Source of the DNA: Roseomonas sp.
GTDB taxonomy: Bacteria > Pseudomonadota > Alphaproteobacteria > Acetobacterales > Acetobacteraceae
Assembly (NCBI GenBank): GCA_020249265.1
Contig: JADCGA010000011.1
Span: forward strand, 124,001-188,000
Length of the DNA stretch: 64,000 bases
Direction of reading: 5' to 3'
The stretch's first letter is position 1. Every line of letters starts with the position of its first letter. A program made the translations under genes and the position numbers. The notes below the pieces were generated by a model that did no database searches, was not told the origin of the DNA, and was given only the letters and a program-made list of their open reading frames with translations. This document shows positions 8,909 to 17,120 of this stretch, in pieces.

Positions 8909-9874
8909 ATGGGCCTGCCCCGTGAATTTGCCCTGATCGCGCGGCATTTCCGCCCACTCGCGGGTGATGGTGCGCTGGATTTGGGTGATGATGCCGCGCT
9001 GCTGACACCGCCCGCCGGGCAGCAATTGGTGCTGGCCGCGGATGCGCTGGTGGAAGGCGTGCATTTCCTGCCCGATGATCCGCCCGGCATGATCGCGCGC
9101 AAATTGCTGCGGGTGAATCTATCCGACCTTGCCGCGATGGGTGCCGCGCCGCTTGGTTATTTGATGACCACGGCATTTACGCGCGGCACGGCGGATTCCT
9201 GGATTGCGGATTTCGTCGCGGGCTTGTCGGAAGATCAGCAGCGTTTTGGTGTTGCGGTTTTGGGCGGCGATACGGTGGCAACCCCTGGCCCCGCTTGTTT
9301 TTCGCTGACGATTATTGGCGTTGTGCCGCCGGGGCTGGCTTTGCATCGGCGTGGTGCGCGGATTGGCGATGATGTCTGGGTCTCCGGCAGCATTGGCGAT
9401 GGCGCGCTGGGGTTGCGCGTATTGCAGGGCAAGTTGGCGGCGGATGCTGAAGGCCATTTGGCACGGCGCTATCACTTGCCGGAGCCTCGCTTGGCGCTGG
9501 GGCAGGCGTTGCGCGGTGTGGCGCGGGCGGCGATGGATGTCTCGGATGGGTTGGTGCAGGATTTGGGGCATCTCTGCCGTGCCGCAGGTTGTGGGGCGGA
9601 GATCATGGCCGATGCTGTGCCGCTTTCCGCCGCGGCGCGCGCCGCGCTTGAAGGCGATGCGGCACTGCTGCCGCTCATCCTGACCGGCGGCGATGATTAC
9701 GAATTGCTGTTTGCCGCCGCACCGGAAGATGCGGATGCGGTGCGCGCCGCAAGCGCCGCGTCCGGCGTCCCGGTGGCGCGCCTTGGCCGCTTCATCGCAG
9801 GCGAAGGTGTTGTGGTGCGCGATGGCTCAGGTGCCGCCATCACGCTACCGCAAGGCGGCTGGAGCCATTTCTGA
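8909..9874 (+). CDS. thiL: Thiamine-monophosphate kinase
   Basis: Phosphorylates thiamine monophosphate to the active cofactor thiamine diphosphate. 321 residues, AIR synthase-related fold. LDLGDDAALLTP near residue 25 and LVEGVHFLPDDPP hold the metal/phosphate site; VNLSDLAAMGAAP, LGGDTVATPG, MDVSDGLVQDLGHL and LTGGDDYELLFA follow in the normal order. Starts 8 bases after nusB. No TPP riboswitch is visible. Its stop is 6 bases from that of the convergent flavin reductase gene. Confidence 0.94.
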   Translation: MGLPREFALIARHFRPLAGDGALDLGDDAALLTPPAGQQLVLAADALVEGVHFLPDDPPGMIARKLLRVNLSDLAAMGAAPLGYLMTTAFTRGTADSWIADFVAGLSEDQQRFGVAVLGGDTVATPGPACFSLTIIGVVPPGLALHRRGARIGDDVWVSGSIGDGALGLRVLQGKLAADAEGHLARRYHLPEPRLALGQALRGVARAAMDVSDGLVQDLGHLCRAAGCGAEIMADAVPLSAAARAALEGDAALLPLILTGGDDYELLFAAAPEDADAVRAASAASGVPVARLGRFIAGEGVVVRDGSGAAITLPQGGWSHF

Positions 9875-9880
9875 GGGGCG

Positions 9881-10513
9881 TTACTTGTCCTTCTGCCCCG
9901 GCGCGTAACCACCGCCATCCGTCGGGCGCAGCGCTTCGAACATTTCCGTCACCGCTGCGTAATCGCGGTAGCCGCAGCGCGCCAAGGGTTGCGCCTTCGC
10001 CGTATCAAAACGTCCATTGGTGATATAGGCCTCATCTATATGAACGCCGACGACCTGGCCGATGATGATCCAGCCTTTCAGCGGCGCGCCATTCATATCT
10101 TGCAACTGCATGGAATACGTCACCTTGCATTCCAAAGCGGCGGGTGCGGCGGCCACGCGCGGCGCCTTCACCACGCGGCAGGGCGCGGTGGCAAGCCCGG
10201 CGGCTTCGAATTCGCTGATACCTTCGCCAAGCGCGTCAGATGAAATATTCATCGCATCGAATAGCGGCCGGGTGCAGAGGTTGAAGACGAATTCCCCAGT
10301 GGCGATGGCATTGGCGGCGCTGTGCTTCATGCTTTCGCTGGTGAAGGCCAGCATGGGCGGGCTGGAATGCACCGCGTTGAAGAAGCTGTAGGGCGCCAAA
10401 TTGGGCCGGCCTTGCTGATCCAGGCTGGAAATCCAGCCAATCGGGCGCGGCGCGATAATGGCCTTGAAGGGGTCATGCGGCAGGCCGTGGCCCAGATGGG
10501 GTTCGTAGAACAT
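9881..10513 (-). CDS. Flavin reductase family protein (FMN-binding split barrel)
   Basis: 210 residues from the chosen start MFYEPHLGHGLPHDPF. The split-barrel flavin-binding core shows APRPIGWISSLDQQGRPNLA and SFFNAVHSSPPMLAF; family members reduce FMN, donate reduced flavin to monooxygenases, or bind FMN with other roles. ATG at 10513 has AAAGG at a 7-base spacing. An in-frame ATG at 10528 (AGGTG, 7 bases) would add five residues and cannot be excluded; longer in-frame extensions lack family similarity. Convergent with thiL and divergent from the phosphatase gene. Physiological partner unknown. Confidence 0.85.
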   Translation of the reverse strand: MFYEPHLGHGLPHDPFKAIIAPRPIGWISSLDQQGRPNLAPYSFFNAVHSSPPMLAFTSESMKHSAANAIATGEFVFNLCTRPLFDAMNISSDALGEGISEFEAAGLATAPCRVVKAPRVAAAPAALECKVTYSMQLQDMNGAPLKGWIIIGQVVGVHIDEAYITNGRFDTAKAQPLARCGYRDYAAVTEMFEALRPTDGGGYAPGQKDK

Positions 10514-10702
10514 GCGAAAGCCTTTCATGCGGTTGCACCTGCTGTAACCCTGGCGGCGCATTGAGGGAAGCGCGGATGCTTTCCTGCCGATACCCGGCGG
10601 CCAGTAAGACCGCATGTCCCGCGTCAGCATTCGGACGGCCCATTCGCGATAGCCGAAGTGCGCGCGGTGACAAAAGGGCTCTGGCCCCCCAGCTCTACAG
10701 CC

Positions 10703-11260
10703 ATGAGCGCCCAAATCCTCCTCATCCGCCATGGACAATCCACCTTTAACGCCATCTTCGACCAGACCAACCTGGACCCAATGCATTTCGATGCGCCGCT
10801 CTCGCGCTATGGCTGGCAGCAAGTTGATCTCGCCCGACAAAGATTGGCAATGCTCCCGCCACCAGACCAGGTGATCTGCTCGCCGCTCACGCGGGCCATA
10901 GAGACTACGCTGGGGCTTTTCGGGGGTTCTGAAATACCCATCACCGTCACTTGCCGTCATCGAGAGCGATTGGGGAATAGCTGTGATGTCGGGCGCTCGC
11001 CTGACGTGCTGGCTACCGCGTTTCCGATGCTGTCATTCCAGCATCTGCGTGACCCATGGTGGCATCAGGGCGAACCAGATATGCGGGGAGTACACGTCGA
11101 GCCGGAGGATGTTTTTCTACGCCGTGTAGAAGAATTCCGTACCTGGGTGGGCGCCCAGCATGGGCGCCTGGCGGTCGTCGGACATGGGACGTTTTTCCAT
11201 CGCCTCACCGGTTTGCATTTCGAAAACTGCGAGATGGTTGAGTGGAACCCAGCCTCCTAA
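10703..11260 (+). CDS. Histidine phosphatase family protein
   Basis: 185 residues. The phosphohistidine motif LIRHGQST has His10 as the predicted nucleophile; the second catalytic His is in VVGHGTFFHRL near the C-terminus, and CSPLTRAIETTL supplies the family Arg. Members range from phosphoglycerate mutases to small-molecule and protein phosphatases. The sequence lacks obvious features of a dedicated glycolytic mutase, so the substrate is unassigned. The start is placed at the ATG just before the beta strand ILLIRHG. Monocistronic by layout, with 190 bases upstream and 130 downstream. Confidence 0.85.
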   Translation: MSAQILLIRHGQSTFNAIFDQTNLDPMHFDAPLSRYGWQQVDLARQRLAMLPPPDQVICSPLTRAIETTLGLFGGSEIPITVTCRHRERLGNSCDVGRSPDVLATAFPMLSFQHLRDPWWHQGEPDMRGVHVEPEDVFLRRVEEFRTWVGAQHGRLAVVGHGTFFHRLTGLHFENCEMVEWNPAS

Positions 11261-11341
11261 CCGCGCGGTCCAGCGGTTCTGGTCGATTGTGACGTGAACC
11301 AATGGCTCCACCAACTTCTTTGATCGATTTTACCGCGCTCG

Positions 11342-11355
11342 TGAAGAATTCTTCA
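11342..11355. promoter_or_regulatory. Perfect 14-base palindrome, candidate operator
   Basis: TGAAGAATTCTTCA is a perfect dyad, AT-rich in a GC-rich neighbourhood, ending 35 bases upstream of the DMT transporter start at 11391. Position and symmetry fit a binding site for a dimeric regulator controlling the transporter-oxidoreductase pair. No regulator gene is adjacent. A chance palindrome cannot be excluded from a single occurrence. Confidence 0.35.
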
Positions 11356-11390
11356 TGGCTTAAGAAGGCGCCAGGGTGCAAAGGGGGGCG

Positions 11391-12281
11391 ATGAACCCGA
11401 AACTCATCTTGGGGCTGGCCTTTGGCTTTGCCTCCGCCCTGATCTGGGGCGGCCATGCGGTGATTGCGCGACCCGTGCTGGCCGATGGACGCTTCGGTAG
11501 CTTTGACCTGGCGGCGTTTCGCTACGGTGTTGGCATGATGGTGCTGCTGCCCTTTGCCTGGGCCGCGCGTGCGACGTTGCTGCGCTTAGGGCTGCGGCGT
11601 ATCCTGCTGTTGGCGCTGTTCGGCGGCGCGCCAAATCTGCTGCTGTTCCTGGTGGCGCTGGTCTATGCGCCGGCATCGCATGGCGGCACGATTGCGCCCA
11701 TGACCTCGCCCATTGTGGGGGCCTTGCTTGCCATTCCTTTGCTGCGCGAATGGCCGACACGAGGGCGCGCCATGGCGCTTGGCGTCATGGTGATGGGGGT
11801 GTTGATGATTGGCTGGGATGGCGTGATGGGGGATTACCCCGGCGCCTGGCGCGGCGATTTGCTGCTGATGGCATCCGGCGCCACCTGGGCGGTCTTCACG
11901 CTGCTGCTGCGCCGCTGGCAGGTGCCGGCGATCCCTGCGACGGCGGCCATCACCATTGTCTCTGGCCTGGCCATCCTGCCCTTCTGGCTGCCGCTGCGCG
12001 CGGCGGAAGTTTTTGCGATGCCGGCGGGGCTGGTTCTGTTCCACCTGATCGCTCAGGGGCTGGTGCTGGGCTGCGTGGCGATGTTCTTCTTCGCCCGCGC
12101 GGTGGAGCTTTTGGGGGCGACGCGTGCGGCCACGCTTTCGGTCATGGTGCCGGTGGTGGCGCTGCTGCTGGCAGGGCTTTGGTTGCGCGAACCGCTTTCC
12201 CTGCTGCAAATTCTGGGGGCAGGCTTGGCCGTTGCCGGGATGCTCGCCGCGGTGCTGTTCACCGGAAGGAAAAGCGCATGA
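11391..12281 (+). CDS. DMT superfamily transporter (EamA family)
   Basis: 296 residues and almost wholly hydrophobic: two EamA repeats of about five membrane segments each, inner membrane. The first helix is LILGLAFGFASALIWGGHA; the conserved ends of the repeats are visible at APMTSPIVGALLAIPLL and LSVMVPVVALLLAGLWL. These proteins typically export metabolites or amino acids, but the substrate is unknown. The ATG at 11391 is preceded by AAAGGGGGG, favouring it over an in-frame ATG 15 bases upstream. Its stop overlaps the start of the flavoprotein gene (ATGA), suggesting the two act on the same amine or amino acid. Confidence 0.9.
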   Translation: MNPKLILGLAFGFASALIWGGHAVIARPVLADGRFGSFDLAAFRYGVGMMVLLPFAWAARATLLRLGLRRILLLALFGGAPNLLLFLVALVYAPASHGGTIAPMTSPIVGALLAIPLLREWPTRGRAMALGVMVMGVLMIGWDGVMGDYPGAWRGDLLLMASGATWAVFTLLLRRWQVPAIPATAAITIVSGLAILPFWLPLRAAEVFAMPAGLVLFHLIAQGLVLGCVAMFFFARAVELLGATRAATLSVMVPVVALLLAGLWLREPLSLLQILGAGLAVAGMLAAVLFTGRKSA

Positions 12282-13585
12282 ATGCCGTCTTAACGCCTAT
12301 GCCGCCCAGCCTTTGGGCCGCCACCGCGCCCGCGCCGCCAGCCACCGAACCGTTGCTGGGCGAAGCGCGCACCGGGGTCGCGGTGGTGGGCGCTGGTTTC
12401 ACCGGGCTATCGGCGGCTTTGCATTTGGCCGAAACTGGTGTGCCCGTGACCGTGCTGGAAGGGGCCGAGATCGGCTGGGGCGCTTCCGGGCGCAACAACG
12501 GTCAGGTGATCCCCAATATGTCGCGCCTTGACCCCGATGCCATTGTGGCGAGTGTCGCGCGTGAGCATGGCGGGCGCGACAAGGGCGAGGAATTGGTCGG
12601 GCTGATCCGCGACAGTGCATCATTGGTGTTTGACCTGATCCGCAAGCACGGCATTCAGGCGGAAGCGGTTCAAAATGGCTGGATTCAGCCGGCGCATCGG
12701 GCTTCACGCATGAAACTGGCGGCTTCCCGCGTGGAACAATGGGGCCGCCGCGGCGCCCCGGTGCGGATGGTGGATCGCGCGGAAATGGCATCCCTGGCCG
12801 GGACGGATTACTGGCATGGCGGGTGGGAGAATAAGACCGGCGGGCGGATCAATCCGCTGGGTTATGCGCGCGGGCTGGCGGCGGCGGCGATGCGTGCCGG
12901 CGCCGTGGTGCATACGGGAAGCCCGGTGCGCGCGATAAGGCAGGAACCCGGCGGCTGGGCGGTGGAAACGCCGCGCGGTGTGTTGCATGCCGAACGCGTG
13001 ATCATCGCCACCCATGCCTATACCGGGGATTTCTGGCCCGGCCTCAAGCACAGCATTGTGCCGGTGCGGTCGTATCAGATGGGTACAGCGGTGCTTTCGG
13101 ATAACATCCGCAAATCCATCCTGCCGCAGGGGCATGCGCTATCCGATACGCAGGGCGATCTTTACTTCTATCGCTTCGACGCGAATGGAAGGCTGGTGAC
13201 AGGTGGTGGCTTGATTGTGCCCTTTGGCTGGGAAGGGCGCATCCGCGCGCGCATCACGGAACGGGTGAAGCGCGTTTTTCCGCAGATTGGTGATGTGCAA
13301 TTCGATTACATCTGGTGGGGCTATGTCGCGGCCACCGATGACAAGATGCCGCATGTCTATGAGTTGGCGCCGGGTGTGCTGAGCTGGACCGGCTGCAATG
13401 GCCGAGGTGTCGCATTGGCAACGGCGCTCGGGCGCGAATTGGCCAAGGCAAGCAATGGCACCGCTTTGGCTGATATTGCGGCGCCGGTGGAAAAGAAGCT
13501 GCGCCGGATCGCCGGGCATGAATTTCGCGCCTTCGGTATTGCCTGGACCATGGCCCAGAATCGCTGGCGTGATGGGCGGGATTGA
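12278..13585 (+). CDS. NAD(P)/FAD-dependent oxidoreductase (DAO family, PuuB-like)
   Basis: 435 residues. The FAD-binding Rossmann motif VAVVGAGFTGLSAALHLAE begins near residue 33, followed by GWGASGRNNGQVIPN, a block seen in gamma-glutamylputrescine and glycine/sarcosine oxidase-type enzymes. The C-terminal FAD contact is YIWWGYVAATDDKMPHV and WTGCNGRGVALA. Likely oxidises a secondary or primary amine with release of hydrogen peroxide; the precise substrate is not assignable. Start ATG at 12278 overlaps the transporter stop. Other frames that remain open upstream belong to the transporter and are not coding. Confidence 0.88.
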   Translation: MNAVLTPMPPSLWAATAPAPPATEPLLGEARTGVAVVGAGFTGLSAALHLAETGVPVTVLEGAEIGWGASGRNNGQVIPNMSRLDPDAIVASVAREHGGRDKGEELVGLIRDSASLVFDLIRKHGIQAEAVQNGWIQPAHRASRMKLAASRVEQWGRRGAPVRMVDRAEMASLAGTDYWHGGWENKTGGRINPLGYARGLAAAAMRAGAVVHTGSPVRAIRQEPGGWAVETPRGVLHAERVIIATHAYTGDFWPGLKHSIVPVRSYQMGTAVLSDNIRKSILPQGHALSDTQGDLYFYRFDANGRLVTGGGLIVPFGWEGRIRARITERVKRVFPQIGDVQFDYIWWGYVAATDDKMPHVYELAPGVLSWTGCNGRGVALATALGRELAKASNGTALADIAAPVEKKLRRIAGHEFRAFGIAWTMAQNRWRDGRD

Positions 13586-13683
13586 GGAAAGCGATTGGCG
13601 GTTTGCCGCTGCTGCTGTTAGTAAATGTTCTGAAAAACGCGGCCCTGACGCCGCGAATAGGTTGATGGTTGGAGAGATTGCCA

Positions 13684-15345
13684 ATGACACCGCCACTTGA
13701 TGCCGCCGCACCGGCGCGCCCGGAAAACTTCCGCTATTCCCCCATGTTCCCGCTGGGCGCCGATACCACCCCCTGGCGCAAGCTGCCGATTGATGGCGTC
13801 TCCACCATGCAGGTGGATGGCAAGACCGTGCTGAAGGTGAAGCCCGGCGCTTTGGAAGCGCTTGCCTTCCAAGCCTGCAAGGATGTGTCCCATCTGCTGC
13901 GCCCGGCGCATCTGGCGCAGCTTGCAAAGATTCTGCAGGACCCGGAAGCCAGCGCGAATGATCGCTTCGTCGCACTTGATCTGCTGAAGAACGCCAATAT
14001 CGCCGCCGGCGGTATTTTGCCCATGTGCCAGGATACGGGCACGGCGATTGTGTTCGGCAAAAAGGGCCAGCGCGTTTGGGTGGAAGGCGATGAGGAAGAA
14101 GCGCTGTCTTTCGGCGTGCATCGTACCTATACGGAAACCAATCTGCGCTATTCGCAAATGGCGCCGATCACGATGTATGAGGAAAAGAACACCGGCAATA
14201 ACCTGCCTGTCGAGTTTTCCATCATGGCGCAGCCCGGCGACCACCACGCCGATGAACTGCATTTGATGTTCGTGCTGAAGGGTGGCGGTTCGGCGAATAA
14301 AACCTTTCTGTTCCAGCAGACGCGCGCCGTGCTGAACAAGCCAAAGCTGCTCGCGTTTCTGGAAGAAAAAATCAAAACCCTCGGCACCAGTGCGTGCCCC
14401 CCCTATCACCTGGCGATTGTCATCGGCGGCACCAGCGCGGAGGCAACACTGAAAACCGTGAAGCTGGCCAGCACTAAATGGCTGGATGCGCTGCCGAATT
14501 CGGGCGATCTTTCCGGCCATGCCTTTCGCGATACGGAATTGGAAGCGGAGGTGCATAAGCTCACGCAGAACCTTGGCATCGGTGCGCAATTCGGCGGCAA
14601 GTATTTCTGCCATGATGTGCGCGTGGTGCGCCTGGCACGGCATGGCGCGAGCCTGCCGATTGGCATTGGCGTTTCCTGTTCTGCCGACCGTCAGATCAAG
14701 GCGAAGATCACGCCGGAAGGTGTATTCGTCGAAGATCTGGAACATGACCCCGCGAAGTATCTGCCGGAGACGACCACCGACATTCTGAATGGGGAGGTGG
14801 TGAAGATTGATCTGTCCCGCCCCATGAGCGACATTCGCGCGACTCTGTCCAAATACCCGGTGAAAACCCGCGTCAGCCTGACCGGGACCATGGTGGTGGC
14901 GCGTGACATTGCGCATGCGAAGTTGCAGGAACGCATTGATGCGGGGCAGGGCCTTCCGCAATACATGAAGGACCACCCGGTTTATTATGCGGGGCCTGCG
15001 AAAACACCGACGGGTATGGCCACCGGTTCCTTCGGCCCCACCACCGCGGGGCGGATGGATAGCTATGTGGAAGCCTTCCACAGTGCCGGCGGTTCCATGG
15101 TGATGCTGGCCAAGGGTAATCGTTCCAAGGCTGTTTTGAATGCCTGCAAGAAATATGGCGGCTTCTATCTCGGTTCCGTCGGTGGACCTGCCGCGCGTCT
15201 GGCGCAGGACTGCATCAAGAAGGTGGAAGTACTGGAATACCCGGAACTCGGCATGGAAGCCGTTTGGCGGATTGAGGTTGAGGATTTCCCAGCCTTCATC
15301 GTCATGGATGACAAGGGCAATGATTTCTATGAGGGGCTGGAGTGA
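13684..15345 (+). CDS. fumA: Class I fumarate hydratase ([4Fe-4S])
   Basis: Oxygen-sensitive fumarase of the citric acid cycle, fumarate plus water to malate. 553 residues with fused alpha and beta regions as in FumA/FumB. The predicted cluster ligands are Cys115 ([11 protein letters not shown]), Cys238 ([11 protein letters not shown]) and Cys332 ([13 protein letters not shown]); their spacing closely matches the E. coli enzyme. [12 protein letters not shown] and [11 protein letters not shown] lie in the C-terminal swivel domain. The start at 13684 has GGAGAG 7 bases upstream. The stop overlaps a GTG start of the next gene. An inverted repeat CGCGGC/GCCGCG (13638-13655) lies in the leader. 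Confidence 0.96.
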   Translation: MTPPLDAAAPARPENFRYSPMFPLGADTTPWRKLPIDGVSTMQVDGKTVLKVKPGALEALAFQACKDVSHLLRPAHLAQLAKILQDPEASANDRFVALDLLKNANIAAGGILPMCQDTGTAIVFGKKGQRVWVEGDEEEALSFGVHRTYTETNLRYSQMAPITMYEEKNTGNNLPVEFSIMAQPGDHHADELHLMFVLKGGGSANKTFLFQQTRAVLNKPKLLAFLEEKIKTLGTSACPPYHLAIVIGGTSAEATLKTVKLASTKWLDALPNSGDLSGHAFRDTELEAEVHKLTQNLGIGAQFGGKYFCHDVRVVRLARHGASLPIGIGVSCSADRQIKAKITPEGVFVEDLEHDPAKYLPETTTDILNGEVVKIDLSRPMSDIRATLSKYPVKTRVSLTGTMVVARDIAHAKLQERIDAGQGLPQYMKDHPVYYAGPAKTPTGMATGSFGPTTAGRMDSYVEAFHSAGGSMVMLAKGNRSKAVLNACKKYGGFYLGSVGGPAARLAQDCIKKVEVLEYPELGMEAVWRIEVEDFPAFIVMDDKGNDFYEGLE

Positions 15346-15590
15346 GCGCACCAGGCGACCGCCGCCTACCGGCGCGCTTCACGCTACCGGTGACGGGCTT
15401 CATCCTTTCCGGGATCATGACCATCATGATTTCCGGTATCTCGACGCTGCTCGCGCTCGGGCCGGGGGCCGAGTTTCTGACGCGTTGGCCGATTGCCTGG
15501 CTTTCTTCCTGGGTCATCGCCTTCCCAACCGTGCTGGTGGTGCTGCCGATTGTGCGGCGGATTGTTGCGCGCATCGTGGCCCCGCCGTGA
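15342..15590 (+). CDS. DUF2798 small membrane protein
   Basis: 82 residues with two predicted membrane helices (about 17-40 and 50-72), separated by [20 protein letters not shown], the typical DUF2798 pattern. Function unknown. The start is a GTG at 15342 overlapping the fumarase stop (GTGA), so translation is probably coupled to fumarase. No direct functional link to fumarase is known. Confidence 0.82.
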   Translation: MSAPGDRRLPARFTLPVTGFILSGIMTIMISGISTLLALGPGAEFLTRWPIAWLSSWVIAFPTVLVVLPIVRRIVARIVAPP

Positions 15591-15603
15591 GAGGATAAAA
15601 CCG

Positions 15604-15861
15604 ATGCTGGAACTGAGACCCAATTGCGAATGCTGCGGGCGCGATCTGCCGCCGGAAAGCCGTGACGCGCTGATCTGTTCCTTTGAATGCACCTGGTGCG
15701 TGGATTGCGCGCGCACCAAGCTTCCCGGCGGGCTTTGCCCGAATTGCGGCGGGGAATTGCTGCGTCGCCCGATCCGGCCCGCGGATAAGCTTGCGAAATT
15801 TCCAGCCTCCACCGAACGCAAATTCCGCCCGGAAAAATGCGGCGGGCCGATGGTTGCGTGA
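15604..15861 (+). CDS. DUF1272 cysteine-rich small protein
   Basis: 85 residues. MLELRPNCECCGRDLPP is the family N-terminus; further cysteines follow in CSFECTWCVDCA and LCPNCGG, giving a probable zinc-binding ribbon. Soluble, function unknown. The start at 15604 follows AGAGGATAA. It is 13 bases downstream of the DUF2798 gene and 15 bases before ridA, so it is likely part of the same transcript. Confidence 0.88.
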   Translation: MLELRPNCECCGRDLPPESRDALICSFECTWCVDCARTKLPGGLCPNCGGELLRRPIRPADKLAKFPASTERKFRPEKCGGPMVA

Positions 15862-15876
15862 TAAGGACATAACGCC

Positions 15877-16269
15877 ATGAATGAACGCCGCCTGATCTCC
15901 TCCGGTTCCAAATTCGAAGCTGAAATCGGCTATTCCCGCGCGGTGGTGGATGGCGATTATGTCTGGGTGTCCGGCACCACGGGCTATGATTACGCCACCA
16001 TGACCATCGCACCGGATGTGGTGGCGCAGGCGGAACAATGCTTTGCCAATATCAGCCGCGCGCTGGCTGAAGCCGGGTGCAGTTTGGATGATGTGGTGCG
16101 CGTGCTGACCATTGTTCCCAGAAAGGAAGATTGGGAGCCCTGCTGGCCTGTCTTTCGCAGGCATTTTGGCAAGGCGCGCCCAGCTTCCACGCTGATCCAT
16201 GCCGGGCTGCAGACCGATATCATGCGCATTGAAATCGAAGTGACGGCGCGTTTGCCGAAGAAAGGCTAA
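15877..16269 (+). CDS. RidA family protein
   Basis: 130 residues, the size of a single Rid/YjgF domain that forms trimers. YVWVSGTTGYDY and GKARPASTLIH (with the conserved Arg of deaminating Rid proteins), then IMRIEIEVTARL with the conserved Glu, support an imine/enamine deaminase role. Archetypal RidA removes 2-aminoacrylate; some subfamilies act in specific catabolic routes. It is followed after 5 bases by a VOC gene, and an amidohydrolase/Rieske operon converges on the pair, so a catabolic role is possible. Confidence 0.9.
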   Translation: MNERRLISSGSKFEAEIGYSRAVVDGDYVWVSGTTGYDYATMTIAPDVVAQAEQCFANISRALAEAGCSLDDVVRVLTIVPRKEDWEPCWPVFRRHFGKARPASTLIHAGLQTDIMRIEIEVTARLPKKG

Positions 16270-16274
16270 GCACC

Positions 16275-16676
16275 ATGCGTTTTGCCGTGGACCGTCTGGA
16301 TCATCTGGTCATCACCTGCCGCGATGTGGAAATCTCCGCTTCCTGGTATCAGCGCGTCTTGGGGATGGAGCGGGAGGAATTCGGCCCGCATCGCCGCACC
16401 TCACTCCGCTTTGGTGGGCAGAAAATCAATCTGCGCCCGGTAAGTGCTACGCAGGAAGAATGGTTCACAGGTGCGGCGGGCGGCGTGCCGGGGACGGATG
16501 ATCTTTGCTTCATCGTCACCATGAAGTCGGATCAGGTAGCAGAATATCTGCGCGCCTGTGGTGTGACGGTGGAAGTTGGCCCGGTGGCGAAGGCCGGCGC
16601 GCTTGGGCCCATCATGTCCTGCTATTGCCGCGACCCCGATGGTAATCTGATTGAGATCGCGAGTTATTCGGGGTGA
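16275..16676 (+). CDS. VOC family protein (glyoxalase/dioxygenase superfamily)
   Basis: 133 residues made of two beta-alpha-beta-beta-beta modules. RLDHLVITCRDVEISASWY carries the first metal His; the C-terminal DPDGNLIEIASY carries the metal Glu. FGGQKINLRP lies in the middle. Substrate cannot be assigned; superfamily members include lyases, epimerases and extradiol dioxygenases. Only 5 bases after ridA. A weak GGGGC/GCCCC hairpin at 16685-16700 lies between it and the convergent Rieske gene. Confidence 0.88.
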   Translation: MRFAVDRLDHLVITCRDVEISASWYQRVLGMEREEFGPHRRTSLRFGGQKINLRPVSATQEEWFTGAAGGVPGTDDLCFIVTMKSDQVAEYLRACGVTVEVGPVAKAGALGPIMSCYCRDPDGNLIEIASYSG

Positions 16677-16706
16677 CCCGAAGAGGGGCATCACGGCCCC
16701 CTACGC

Positions 16707-17120
16707 TTAAACATCCACCACCACATATTCCGCTTCAACCTTCACTGGAAACGTCTCCGCCTGATACGGCCCTTCCACCAAGGCAGCGCCCGCTTCCACA
16801 TGCGCCGGAAAGGCGCGCACCTTTGTCCGGCGCGGGTCGAACCAACTTTTCCCGGTGCGGATATCGAATTCCCAATTATGCCAGGGGCAGCGCAGCATTT
16901 CTCCGGCGCGGGAGAATTGATAGCGCCCGGGTTCATCACTCAGCGTCAGGCCGCACAGAATGCCGCCGGAAAGCGCGCTTCCTTGGTGCGGGCAGCGATC
17001 CAGCAGCGCGAAGAACTCTCCGCCCAGATTGAACACCACAATCTTCTTGCCATCCGCTTCCACCAGCTTCCGGCCGCCGGGCGGGATTTCATCCACCGCC
17101 CCCACTACATGCCGCGCCAT
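16707..17120 (-). CDS. Rieske [2Fe-2S] ferredoxin-like protein
   Basis: 137 residues, a stand-alone Rieske domain. Cluster ligands are Cys43 and His45 (RCPHQGS) and Cys78 and His81 (LRCPWHNWEF). There is no signal peptide or membrane anchor and no catalytic oxygenase domain, so it looks like a soluble electron carrier or a small redox partner. Its start overlaps the stop of the upstream amidohydrolase by one base (TAATG), showing it is the last gene of a three-gene unit. No reductase or oxygenase alpha subunit is adjacent. Confidence 0.92.
   Translation of the reverse strand: MARHVVGAVDEIPPGGRKLVEADGKKIVVFNLGGEFFALLDRCPHQGSALSGGILCGLTLSDEPGRYQFSRAGEMLRCPWHNWEFDIRTGKSWFDPRRTKVRAFPAHVEAGAALVEGPYQAETFPVKVEAEYVVVDV

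Noticed and set aside
10514-10960. A 149-codon N-terminal extension of the flavin reductase
   Set aside because: No similarity to the family, runs opposite the phosphatase gene, and better starts with Shine-Dalgarno sequences exist at 10513 and 10528.
11750-12277. A 176-codon upstream extension of the FAD oxidoreductase
   Set aside because: Overlaps the DMT transporter in another frame; the transporter frame shows clear membrane helices and the overlap ATGA gives a natural start.
13618-15351. A 577-codon open frame on the minus strand opposite fumarase
   Set aside because: Mirrors the fumarase gene end to end, has no recognisable domain, and is a GC-bias shadow.
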